A DNA stretch of 64,000 nt from Desulfocurvibacter africanus subsp. africanus DSM 2603 (GTDB taxonomy: Bacteria > Desulfobacterota > Desulfovibrionia > Desulfovibrionales > Desulfovibrionaceae): contig NZ_AULZ01000008.1 of the NCBI RefSeq assembly GCF_000422545.1, positions 1 to 64,000 on the forward strand. Reading direction: 5' to 3'. The position numbers and the translations under genes were made by a program. This document shows positions 25,118 to 32,881 of this stretch, piece after piece; position 1 is the stretch's first letter; each line of letters opens with the position of its first letter. A model generated the notes under the pieces. It did no database searches. It was not told where the DNA came from and saw only the letters and a program-made list of their open reading frames with translations.

Positions 25118-25838
25118 GTCTAAACGCCTACACCCAAGCATTCAGTGCGGACCATGAAGCCTGGCCCGCGTGTCGCGCCCGGCGCCGGCCATTTCGGTCG
25201 GCAGCGCCGCGGCAGCGATATCGCACGGGCCCGCGCCCGCACGAAGCGATGCGTGCACACTCGGATTACGGTCCGCGCGGGCGGCATGCGCCTGGCACGG
25301 ATCGAAACGTTCTGGATACAGGGAATTCGGTGAAGATGAATTTGTGGATGGGATATAAAGGAAGAGAGGAAATTCAACAGATGAGCCAGGAGACGCGCGA
25401 TTGAGCAAGCGAGCCTTGTCAGGTTGATGATCGGCCTGTCCGTCCACTGGCCCAACTGGTGCACCCACAGGCGTTTAGACCTTCTTGTGGGGCTTGCCAC
25501 TTGGGCTTTGCAGACGAGACCGCAGTTGTCGCTCGCGCACATATCGCCTCCTGGCGACAGGCAGAGTTGGCCGGGAGCATGCTCCCGCGAGTGCCCCAAG
25601 GGCATCGACCATGGACAATATTGTTAACTTGCTTACAAACTTGTCACGGTAAAGGGGGTATACCCCCGCCTGATTGATTCGTCAATCAAGATTTGTTAGG
25701 CTATTTCAACTTACCTGAAATTTTCATTTTCAGGCATGGCCAGCGGCAAGCCGTATACACATTGCGCGCTTCAGGCCTCAAGCGTATGCATTAGGCGCTA
25801 GCACAAAATGAATAACGACGTAAATACATTATCGACAA
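25118..25838. other. Long spacer between divergent frdC and tetR operons
   Basis: No gene I can support; frames here are proline/arginine-rich shadows. It carries a 13-bp inverted repeat at its frdC end (25117-25129 with 25469-25481), an AT-richer tract at 25320-25380, and three perfect palindromes between 25654 and 25734. The promoters of both divergent units must lie here, but I could not place them confidently. Confidence 0.5.
25654..25734. promoter_or_regulatory. Cluster of three perfect palindromes
   Basis: GGGGGTATACCCCC (25654-25667), TGATTGA-TTCG-TCAATCA (25671-25688, a UUCG-type hairpin if transcribed) and CCTGAAA-TTTTCAT-TTTCAGG (25714-25734). All are perfect and within 81 bp, upstream of the tetR / MFS-ApbE unit and divergent frd operon. 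The first resembles G-tract/C-tract operators of CsoR-family metal or persulfide sensors, but no such regulator is in the window. Confidence 0.55.
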
Positions 25839-25856
25839 ATGTGAACTTGTTCACAT
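25839..25856. promoter_or_regulatory. Perfect 18-bp operator palindrome ATGTGAACTTGTTCACAT
   Basis: Two 8-bp arms around TT. It fits both a TetR-family autoregulatory operator (73 bp before the probable tetR start) and the CRP/FNR pattern TGTGA-N6-TCACA. Its right arm overlaps an in-frame ATG (25855), arguing that translation starts further downstream. Confidence 0.7.
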
Positions 25857-25929
25857 GAATGGTAAGTCAATGCCACTGACCGAGTCTAACCCGCCACTCA
25901 CCGAAGCCGCCGCAAGGCAGGAAAACTCC

Positions 25930-26553
25930 ATGCCCAAGAAGACGGCCATCCTGCACTCAGCACAGGAAGTTTTCGGCCAGCACGGTTATTCGACCACGAC
26001 CATGAAGATGGTCGCCGAAAAGGCCGGCGTGGCCTTCGGCCTAGTTGCCCATTATTACGGCAACAAGGAAAGCCTGTTTATCACCGCGGGCTTCTCCATG
26101 ATCGACGACCTGCTGGCCACTTTGAGCCACAAAACGCGCAAGGCGCGAAGCGGCCTGGACGGCGTGCGCCTGTTCGTGGAGAGCTATCTGACTTTCACCC
26201 AGGAGCACCGCCGGACCTTCCCCGTGCTCATTCGTTGCTCGCCCTTCAGCGACGTGGAGCTGCCTGCGGAGCGAGAGCGCATCGCCGAGAAATTCCTGGA
26301 AATCATCCGCGCTCTCCAGGCTTTCGTACGCCGGGGCCAACAGGACGGCTCCATCAATCCTGAACTGCCCGAGGCCGAGACCGCCTTTCTTATCTACTCC
26401 AATATAGTGGGCGCAGTGCGCACGACCATGATCACACCCTACAACGTGCCCGGCCTATACGCCGAGACCGTGCGCTACGTGGTGCGTTCGCTAAGCGTCG
26501 CGGCCGAGAGTTCCATACCGCCATTTCTGCGGCCCAGCAGCTTGGTGGATTAA
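25930..26553 (+). CDS. TetR-family transcriptional regulator
   Basis: 207 residues from ATG 25930 (AGGCAGGA ribosome site); an ATG at 25855 would add 25 residues but overlaps the operator palindrome. N-terminal HTH: ILHSAQEVFGQHGYSTTTMKMVAEKAGVAFGLVAHYY spans the three TetR helices (about residues 5-42), followed by NKESLF. The C-terminal ligand/dimer domain is divergent, so the inducer is unknown. It lies 24 nt before the MFS-ApbE gene, and probably represses that operon and itself. Confidence 0.88.
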   Translation: MPKKTAILHSAQEVFGQHGYSTTTMKMVAEKAGVAFGLVAHYYGNKESLFITAGFSMIDDLLATLSHKTRKARSGLDGVRLFVESYLTFTQEHRRTFPVLIRCSPFSDVELPAERERIAEKFLEIIRALQAFVRRGQQDGSINPELPEAETAFLIYSNIVGAVRTTMITPYNVPGLYAETVRYVVRSLSVAAESSIPPFLRPSSLVD

Positions 26554-26577
26554 GAGGAATCCGCGCGAGGACAACAC

Positions 26578-28893
26578 ATGACCAGCCCCGCCAAGCCGCG
26601 CCCGCAGTCCATGCCCGCATTGCTGACGGGCTTGGCCTTGTCCGGCCTGGCCGCGGGCGCATTCTCCTTCGCCTACCCGCTCACGGCCGCCGGTCTCGCC
26701 TCCGCGCCCCTGGCTCCGATGGATGGCGCGAGCTGGATTGGAGCGGCCTTTTCCATTTATTTCCTGGCCAAATTGGCAGCAGCACCCGTGATGGGCTGGC
26801 TGGCCGACCGCATGGACGGCTACGGCCGGAGCGGAGCATCCATGGGCACGCTCATGGCCCTGGCCTGTGTATTTGCCTCGGCCTTGCCTCTGCTCTTCCA
26901 GGCGGCCAGCAGTGTCGGGAAAGCCCAGCTGGGGCTGCTGCTGGTACAGGCAGGCCTCGGGCTGTGCGCCGGAGCCAGCAGGCCCCTAGCCTTGGCGGCG
27001 GCAGCCGGGCCAACCTCGGCCGCGCCTGCCGGTCGACGCCTGGCGCAAGCCGCCCTGGCCAACCAACTGGCTTTTCTCCTGGCGCCTCTCCTGGGCGGGC
27101 TGATCCTGGCCGGACGGGATATCCAAGCCGTGCTGGCCTTCCTGTCGGTCGGCATGCTTGCGGCGGCTCTGTTTTTCTTCCTGGCCTTGCCGCGCTGCAC
27201 GCGCACATTCAGACCGCCCATTCCCGGCACTGCAGCAAGCCATCCCGACCCGGTCGGGCCACGGCTGCTGCCCGCGCTGCGTGCGGCCCTGGCCGACCCG
27301 CTTGCCGCCAGGCTGCTGCCCGCCGTGGCAGGCCGGGCTCTGGGCATCGCGGCTTGGGCGGCATTCCTGCCCATGTTCCTGACCTCCAGCCTGCCGCGCG
27401 ATCCACTGCTCTTCGGCCTGCTCTTCAGCTTGCCCAATCTTGCGGTCTGCCTTGGCCTGCCCTTCACTGGCCGGCTGGCCGACGGTCCGTACGCCCTGCG
27501 CTGGGCGGCCGGCGGCATGCTTATCAGCGCCCTGGGTCTGTTGGCCCTGCCGCTGTTGCCTTCCACAATCTGGGCCGTGGCCATCTCCGGCTTGGCCGCA
27601 GGCTTGGGCTCGGCCGCTTCGCTGCCCGCATCCTTGGGACTTGCCGCATCCTCTGGACCAGACCGGGCCACGCACATGGCCGTGTACCAATCCGCTGCCA
27701 GCCTGGGGTTCGTGGTTGGGCCTCTACTCGGCATTCTTGCCGTGCGCGCCTTCGGCACGGCCGAGGCCGCCCTCGGCTTGGGCGGGTTGTGCGGCGTCCT
27801 ATGCTGCCTTCCCCTGCTCGCGGGAACTCTGCCTGTGGCGACGCGCAGCCCGGTCCTGGCCGGCGCCGTGGCCCTGGTCCTGATTCTGGCCGCCATTCCG
27901 CTGCAGCGAGACGCACACCCGCCCGCAACCGGTCTGCCTTCGATCCGCAACGCCGCTGCCGCAAGCATAAGCGGCATACCATACCAGTATGCCGACTTGG
28001 CCATGGGCACCATCGTCCGCCTGAGCCTGGAAGCTCCCGACAGACACGTGGCCGATGCCGCGGCGGATAAGGCCTTCGAACTTATTCGCATCATGCAGGC
28101 CGATTTGGACCTGCGCAATCCGCACGGCTCCGTAGGCCGCGTGAATTTGAATGCTGGCCGCGCTCCGGCGCAGGTCAGCAGTGAGGCCTATGGCGTCATC
28201 GAGCGCGGCCTGGCCTGGGGCAGGCTCACTAGCGGCGCCTTCGACATCAGCGTGGGAGCCGTGAGTCGTGTCGCGGCCTACTGGGGGCTGGACCCATGGT
28301 ATGCGCGGGCGCAACAAGGGCTGGTGGACTACCGCAAGGTCGTGCTGGACCCGGTCAAGCGCACGGTGTTTCTGCCCGAGGCCGGCATGGCCCTGGACCT
28401 GGGCGGCCTGGCCAAGGGAGCGGTCATCGATGCGACAGTGGAGCTGCTGCGTCGCTCGGGTGTTGCGGCGGGCATCGTGGAGGCCGGTGGGGACATGTAC
28501 TGCTTCGGAACGCGCGCTTGGCGCGTGGGCATCGAGAATCCGCGCGGTCCCGGTCTGCTAGGCTCGGCTCTGCTGCGCGAGCGCGGCATATGCGGCTCGG
28601 GCGACTATCGTCGCTTCGCGTCTGGCGATGATCCCAGGAGCCAGGGACGGCGTCATCACGTTCTGGACCCGCACAGCCTGAGCTCGGTGTCGGGTAGCGC
28701 GGCCGTAACGGTATTTGCTGAAAACGCCGAGACGGCCGACGCCCTGGCCACGGCCTTGCTCGTCCTTGGCCCAGAGCGCGGAATCGAGTTCCTTAGCCGG
28801 GAGCTCGGCGCGGCGGCCTTGTGGGTGCATGATGATCTCACCTTGATAGCCTCGCCCGGTTTCCCCGAAATGTTGTCTTCGCCTGTCAGGTGA
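26578..28893 (+). CDS. MFS permease fused to ApbE FAD:protein FMN transferase
   Basis: 771 residues. Residues 1-420 form a major-facilitator permease with twelve hydrophobic segments and a GWLADRMDGYGR loop between TM2 and TM3. A thirteenth segment (about 425-443, VLAGAVALVLILAAIPL) then carries the chain back across the membrane. Residues about 465-765 are a complete ApbE domain: LAMGTIVRLSL (474), LDLGGLAKGAVID (607), GGDMYCFG (637), HHVLDPHS (693) and the Mg-binding ETADALATALLVLG (718). With 12+1 helices the ApbE domain falls in the periplasm, where RnfG-type proteins receive covalent FMN. The permease could supply FAD or another flavin, or move an unrelated solute. Start ATG 26578 has GAGGA 7 nt before it. 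Directly under the TetR gene. Confidence 0.9.
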   Translation: MTSPAKPRPQSMPALLTGLALSGLAAGAFSFAYPLTAAGLASAPLAPMDGASWIGAAFSIYFLAKLAAAPVMGWLADRMDGYGRSGASMGTLMALACVFASALPLLFQAASSVGKAQLGLLLVQAGLGLCAGASRPLALAAAAGPTSAAPAGRRLAQAALANQLAFLLAPLLGGLILAGRDIQAVLAFLSVGMLAAALFFFLALPRCTRTFRPPIPGTAASHPDPVGPRLLPALRAALADPLAARLLPAVAGRALGIAAWAAFLPMFLTSSLPRDPLLFGLLFSLPNLAVCLGLPFTGRLADGPYALRWAAGGMLISALGLLALPLLPSTIWAVAISGLAAGLGSAASLPASLGLAASSGPDRATHMAVYQSAASLGFVVGPLLGILAVRAFGTAEAALGLGGLCGVLCCLPLLAGTLPVATRSPVLAGAVALVLILAAIPLQRDAHPPATGLPSIRNAAAASISGIPYQYADLAMGTIVRLSLEAPDRHVADAAADKAFELIRIMQADLDLRNPHGSVGRVNLNAGRAPAQVSSEAYGVIERGLAWGRLTSGAFDISVGAVSRVAAYWGLDPWYARAQQGLVDYRKVVLDPVKRTVFLPEAGMALDLGGLAKGAVIDATVELLRRSGVAAGIVEAGGDMYCFGTRAWRVGIENPRGPGLLGSALLRERGICGSGDYRRFASGDDPRSQGRRHHVLDPHSLSSVSGSAAVTVFAENAETADALATALLVLGPERGIEFLSRELGAAALWVHDDLTLIASPGFPEMLSSPVR

Positions 28894-28966
28894 TTCCCGG
28901 CAGGCGAAGACTCCCGGCATCTCGTCAACGCGGCGTGAGGCGGTCAAGACACAGGCAAGGGCGATA

Positions 28967-29611
28967 TCATACCGAACTCGGCCCCTTGGCTCCCGACCGC
29001 CAGGTGGTCAGGCGCTCGTGGGCCTCATCGCTGGCGATAAACATGAAATCGGAATCCGGACGGCATTGAAAGCCAAGCTTTTGGTAATGCGCCTTGAGTT
29101 TGGCTCTGCTTGTGTCCCAGTCTCTAGGCAGCAGGTCCATGCGCAGGCGAATGTCAAAACTGGCGCTGCCTTTGCTGAACTGAAGCGGATAGACCTTGAG
29201 GATTGCCAAGTCGCAATTCGCGCGAAAGCTCCTGAGCGTGTCGGCCAATGCGCGAAGCGCCAGATTCCTGCCCCTGTGCTTGTGATAGACGGCGATCTTA
29301 TCAATCACGATAAGGTTGCCCCGCTCAAGGAGCTTTGCCAGCCCGACGTCCAAGCTCGCACCCCGTCCGTAGAGATGCTCCCATATCTCCAGGGTGTTCC
29401 GGTCGTGCGCGAACACGGCTCGCCTGTCGACACCTTCCGCCGCAGCACGCTGCAGATCGAGAATGGTCGCGGTCAGCCTTCCGGCCTCCTCATATTGATC
29501 ATCCAGATTTAGGCTTCTGATCGTCCCGCTGATCTCCCTGCGCAGGTGCTCCGGCGCCGCTTTGGACGTGAGACTGCTGGAGAGCTTGTATTCCACATAA
29601 CTATCGAACAC
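28967..29611 (-). CDS. Probable GNAT-fold acetyltransferase
   Basis: 214 residues from GTG 29611, chosen because an exact AGGAGG lies 6 nt upstream. The middle reads IDKIAVYHKHRGRNLALRAL, like GNAT motif A (Q/RxxGxG/A) though the loop is imperfect, and a later HYQKLGFQ matches the YxxxGF end of GNAT proteins. Cytoplasmic, no membrane segment. Substrate unknown. Convergent with MFS-ApbE, 73 nt apart. The GNAT assignment is moderate. Confidence 0.6.
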   Translation of the reverse strand: MFDSYVEYKLSSSLTSKAAPEHLRREISGTIRSLNLDDQYEEAGRLTATILDLQRAAAEGVDRRAVFAHDRNTLEIWEHLYGRGASLDVGLAKLLERGNLIVIDKIAVYHKHRGRNLALRALADTLRSFRANCDLAILKVYPLQFSKGSASFDIRLRMDLLPRDWDTSRAKLKAHYQKLGFQCRPDSDFMFIASDEAHERLTTWRSGAKGPSSV

Positions 29612-30032
29612 GCCGCGCCTCCTTGACGGAACACGCCGCCACACCCCTCTGACCGGAATCACTGTCACTGCCGTTTATCCTGCTCAAGGCTCTGGAAAGA
29701 GAGAATAGCCGGCAACCCCCAGACATCTCCCCTGCCGGTCGCGTAATTGGCTGGAGGTCCGCTGCGCCTTTAGAGCATTTTGCTTTTGAAAATGCTCTGC
29801 AAGCCATGCGTCGGCATGGCTTGCCGCCCCGCAGGCGTAGGCGGAATGTAATTCCGCCGTCAACGCCGAAGGGAGCGTCTGAAATGCAAAATGCTTTAAG
29901 AACTGGGGACTCCTGAGCGCCCCGGTGAATGCGCCATTTCCACAATGCATCCCGTACTGGCCGCGCAGTCCCGATGGGCGAAGCGCATCCTTCCATGCGG
30001 CCGTTGATGATTCTCAAACAGCCAATAATCAC
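29601..30032 (-). CDS. Candidate ORF containing the repeat, doubtful
   Basis: GTG 30032 has a perfect AAGGAGG 5 nt upstream and opens a 143-codon frame (VIIGCLRIINGRMEGC ...) that overlaps the GNAT-like start by about 11 nt. Its middle, however, is the structured repeat at 29772-29897, so either the repeat split a small gene or the frame is only a coupled leader for the downstream gene. The start sits 20 nt after a strong terminator, an attenuator-like layout. Confidence 0.3.
   Translation of the reverse strand: MIIGCLRIINGRMEGCASPIGTARPVRDALWKWRIHRGAQESPVLKAFCISDAPFGVDGGITFRLRLRGGKPCRRMACRAFSKAKCSKGAADLQPITRPAGEMSGGCRLFSLSRALSRINGSDSDSGQRGVAACSVKEARRVR
29772..29897 (-). repeat. Structured ~125-bp intergenic repeat, copy B
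   Basis: Reverse-orientation copy of 15091-15215. Starts (plus sense) with the palindrome AGAGCATTTTGCTTTTGAAAATGCTCT (29772-29798; perfect arms AGAGCATTTT/AAAATGCTCT around a 7-nt loop), then GCAAGCCATG/CATGGCTTGC and GGCGGAAT/ATTCCGCC stems. Stem sequences differ from copy A at paired positions, consistent with selection for structure. Confidence 0.85.
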
Positions 30033-30051
30033 GGCAACCTCCTTAATGGGT

Positions 30052-30083
30052 AAAAAAAGCCCCATGTCCGAGAGACATGGGGC
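30052..30083 (-). terminator. Strong Rho-independent terminator ahead of an SD site
   Basis: Minus strand: perfect 10-bp stem GCCCCATGTC/GACATGGGGC with 5-nt loop, then T7. Only 7 nt further comes AAGGAGG and a GTG start (30032), the layout of a leader attenuator or riboswitch rather than an operon end. Confidence 0.85.
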
Positions 30084-30360
30084 CGACAATCCTTGTATGT
30101 GAGAGATGAAGACAACTACATGTCGCGCCCCGAAGATGCTCTACGGACGTAATTATGCGAAACGGAGCCTTTGGCGGCACACCTCGCAAAAAGGTATATA
30201 CCCTTATGGATACGCGACATATAATGCTCTGAAAAATTAAGTTTAAGCAATTTTGTGTTTGATAAACAAATTTATTCTATACAAAAGAAAAAAATTCGCA
30301 ACACCATTCGCCATGACATTCTTGCTTTCCTTCCGATGAGTTTCTCTTGTGGATGAACCA

Positions 30361-30378
30361 CTATTCCAGACGGAATAG
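30361..30378. repeat. Palindrome CTATTCC-AGAC-GGAATAG
   Basis: Perfect 7-bp arms with a 4-bp centre in the AT-rich spacer. Possible regulator site; partner unknown. Confidence 0.4.
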
Positions 30379-30538
30379 TTTCGATAAAATGGGACGTTCT
30401 GTTCGTCTCCTCAAATGAGGGTTCTGCTCTGGACGCTTCTCCCGGCCCCGCGCACGGTTTTGCAGGAGCAGGTTTGTCCTTGCAATTTCACCTACTTTTA
30501 GCTAGCAATTATTTAATCCTTGCGGGGATTACCCTCCA

Positions 30539-30580
30539 TAAAATCCGGCTAAGGTTTACCCTCCCCTTGGCCGGATTTTA
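30539..30580. terminator. Long hairpin, possible bidirectional terminator
   Basis: TAAAATCCGGC (30539-30549) pairs perfectly with GCCGGATTTTA (30570-30580) and the stem extends inward with AAGG/CCTT after one wobble pair. A/T bases at both outer ends give a short T-run on either strand. Confidence 0.5.
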
Positions 30581-30920
30581 GTCCCAAGCGACCCGACCGC
30601 TTCATCGAAAAATTGCCTCCAAAATCCACTGAACTCCCCGTCATTGCAGCCGCTTACCTCTGATTCGCGCCTGAGCTTCCGCCCAGCCGCTTGATCCTCG
30701 CGTTCAAGGGCTCGTAGCTTTCCTGCCAGCGACGCTTTCGCCGGGCAGCATGCCCTCGAGGCTGCCACACGCCGCCCAGCCGCAAAGCATGTGGCGTTCC
30801 GTACATCCGCAGACTGTCGGACGCCCTTGGACACTAGAATCAGGAATGGTCCTGCACTCCGCCTCCCCGGTTGCGAGTATGCTGGCATGCGGAACCATCT
30901 GCAACGATACAGGAGGCCGC

Positions 30921-31343
30921 GTGCGATACGAGCAGTTCGTCGAGTCAGTCAGGGAAAGGGCAGGCATCGAATCTCGCAGGGAGGCGGAACAGACCGTGGA
31001 GGCCTTTCTGGGCACATTGGGCGAACGCCTGCCCAGAACCGAGCGGGACGGCCTGGAAGCCCAGCTGCCCAACCAGCTCAAAAACATGTTTTCCTGTGAT
31101 CGGGGCACGGACCGCTATGACCTGGAGGAGTTCTACAACCGCGCCGAGAAGCGCATGAAGATCGGCTATCCCCAGGCCCTGGAGCGCTGCAAGGCCGTGG
31201 CCGGAGTGCTCAAGGACGCCGTGTCCGAAGCCTATATCAAAAAGGTTCTGCACGGCCTGCCTGCCGAGTACGAAGAGCTCTTCGGCATGCGCGAGCCTGG
31301 CCCCCTCTCCCCGGGCACGCCGGAGGGAGATCGTGGACATTGA
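30921..31343 (+). CDS. DUF2267 protein
   Basis: 140 residues from GTG 30921 (AGGAGG ribosome site). The opening RYEQFVESVRERAGIESR and the following LGTLGERLPRTERDGLEAQ and LPNQLKNMF are the DUF2267 signature (PF10025), helical and soluble; a second, weaker half follows (LEEFYNRAEKRM ...). Function of the family is not established; members often lie beside stress genes. Its end overlaps the AI-2E-family permease start by 11 nt, implying coupling. Two paralogues lie at 36963-37761. Confidence 0.85.
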   Translation: MRYEQFVESVRERAGIESRREAEQTVEAFLGTLGERLPRTERDGLEAQLPNQLKNMFSCDRGTDRYDLEEFYNRAEKRMKIGYPQALERCKAVAGVLKDAVSEAYIKKVLHGLPAEYEELFGMREPGPLSPGTPEGDRGH

Positions 31344-32370
31344 AGCAAGGCGGCTTTCCGCCCGAACCGCCGTAGTCGCCGGCACCCTGGGGCTCATGGC
31401 GGCTCCGGTCGTGGTCATCCTGCTCGCGCCCGAGGCCTTCCTGCTCCTCTTCGCCGGCAGCTTGCTGGCCATCTTCATGATCGGCTCGGCTCGCATCGTT
31501 GAAGAACACACCCCATTGTCCTACGGCTGGTCACTGCTCGCCACCCTGCTCATGTACTTGACCATGGCGGCGCTCCTGGCCCTGCTGCTCCTGCCGCGTG
31601 TGGCCGAGAGCCTAACCGAGCTAGGGGAGCAAATCCCCGAGCGCATCTCGCAGGCGCAGGACACTCTTTCGCGAACGAGCCTGGGCCGAGTAATACTGCG
31701 CGAAGCGGACAAGGCCACGGAAACCGAACGCATACGCAATCAACTGGACGAGATATGGAAGCGCTCGGCCGGGGCGATCTCCTCTGCGGCGGGTGCCCTG
31801 GGAAGCGGCGTGATCATCCTCTTTATCGGAATCTATCTCGCCGCCATGCCCAAGGCCCATCTTCGACTGCTGCGACGATTCCTCCCGGAAAGCGGGGCTC
31901 GCAAGGCCGAAGAAACCATGGGCGAAATGGGTTCCGTGCTGTGGCGCTGGCTCATGGGTCGCCTGCTGGAAATGACCATGGTCGGCATCCTTACTTGGCT
32001 CGGCCTGCTCCTGATCGGCTTGCCGATGGCACTCTCGCTCGGGTTCATAGCCGGCGCGTTGTCGTTCATTCCTTACCTCGGCCCCATTCTAGCGCTGCTT
32101 CCCGTGACCCTCGTGGCTATCTCCGAGAGCCTGCCCATGGTCCTATGGGTCCTGGGCATCTTCTTCGTGGTGCAGGGCGTGGAGAGCTACCTGCTCACCC
32201 CGCTCATCCAGAAACAGGCCGTATCGCTGCATCCCGTGGCCATTCTCATGGCGCAGCTCGTAATGGGCAGCCTATTCGGCATCCTCGGCGTGGCACTGGC
32301 CACGCCGCTCACGGCCGTGGCCATGACCATGGCCGAGTCTCTGACTCCGAAACCAGGTATTGGCGGATAA
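31333..32370 (+). CDS. AI-2E exporter / PerM family membrane protein
   Basis: 345 residues, about eight membrane segments in the AI-2E transporter family arrangement (PF01594): two hydrophobic pairs at the N-terminus, a soluble helical region (SLTELGEQIPERISQAQD), then the C-terminal set with GALSFIPYLGPILALLP and QGVESYLLTPLIQKQAVSLHP, the family signature. GTG 31333 has GGAGGGA just upstream. Substrate uncertain: the name derives from TqsA, but most relatives have not been shown to export AI-2. Confidence 0.9.
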   Translation: MDIEARRLSARTAVVAGTLGLMAAPVVVILLAPEAFLLLFAGSLLAIFMIGSARIVEEHTPLSYGWSLLATLLMYLTMAALLALLLLPRVAESLTELGEQIPERISQAQDTLSRTSLGRVILREADKATETERIRNQLDEIWKRSAGAISSAAGALGSGVIILFIGIYLAAMPKAHLRLLRRFLPESGARKAEETMGEMGSVLWRWLMGRLLEMTMVGILTWLGLLLIGLPMALSLGFIAGALSFIPYLGPILALLPVTLVAISESLPMVLWVLGIFFVVQGVESYLLTPLIQKQAVSLHPVAILMAQLVMGSLFGILGVALATPLTAVAMTMAESLTPKPGIGG

Positions 32371-32881
32371 GCAACCAGACGCAAGCTCATTAGACGCACA
32401 CCAAATCCATATAAGAGGATCAAGCCACACAAGTCGACACGCTACCAAATGTTGAGTGAAAGCAGTTTCTAGTATTACGGTAATAATATAGAAAGAAACA
32501 ACCAGACACTTCTTTCGATATGCATTAGTTGTGCAAGCAGTATAAAACGACTCAGGATCATTTCCTACATGAAATAAAGTATCCGTCCGACAGCTTTTCC
32601 AACCCGCCCTTTGCTACATAATCAACCAGCCTGAGTCTGTCCAAAATCCAGGCAGACCTGGGCGACATGCAGACAGCGAATGTTCCGCCCGACTCCCCCC
32701 CCGGGTGGAATAACACCCCCCCCCCCACCCCCGGCAGCCTCATGCTGCCGGGGACTTTTTCTCGATGTCGCCCGGAAATGTCCTACCGGCAATAACGCAT
32801 CCCCCCTACAGCGTATTCTTAATAATCCAAATACGCTGACAGCCTGAGGGGGATATGCCTTATCCGGCAAGGAGGTAGCAT
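32371..32881. other. Spacer with poly-C tracts and terminator
   Basis: No supported gene. AT-rich first half, then C8 (32695-32702) and C11 (32716-32726) homopolymers, a terminator (32729-32760) and an AGCGTATT/AATACGCT hairpin (32810-32837) in the leader of the small gene at 32882. Confidence 0.5.
32729..32760 (+). terminator. Rho-independent terminator
   Basis: Perfect 10-bp stem CCCCGGCAGC/GCTGCCGGGG with loop CTCAT, then AC and a T5 run on the plus strand. It is 358 nt after the AI-2E permease stop, so it may end a longer transcript or a short RNA from this spacer. Confidence 0.8.

Larger units (their letters stand above)
30045..30920. other. Long AT-rich spacer
   Basis: No supported gene. 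It contains the minus-strand terminator at 30052-30083, an AT-rich stretch (about 30220-30300), a CTATTCC-AGAC-GGAATAG palindrome (30361-30378) and a long hairpin at 30539-30580. The segment from about 30220 down to 30052 could be a short leader or small RNA on the minus strand, including a possible 22-codon frame with a CEVC motif near 30210-30145. The part right of 30580 is GC-rich without a recognisable protein until the DUF2267 gene. Confidence 0.45.

Noticed and set aside
25424-25627. Short plus-strand frames in the frd-tetR spacer
   Set aside because: No ribosome site, no recognisable protein, and they overlap the inverted repeat.
30490-30501. ACCTACTTTTAG shared with 57611-57622 as a promoter motif
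   Set aside because: Repeated 12-mers are expected by chance many times in 64 kb, and flanks do not match.
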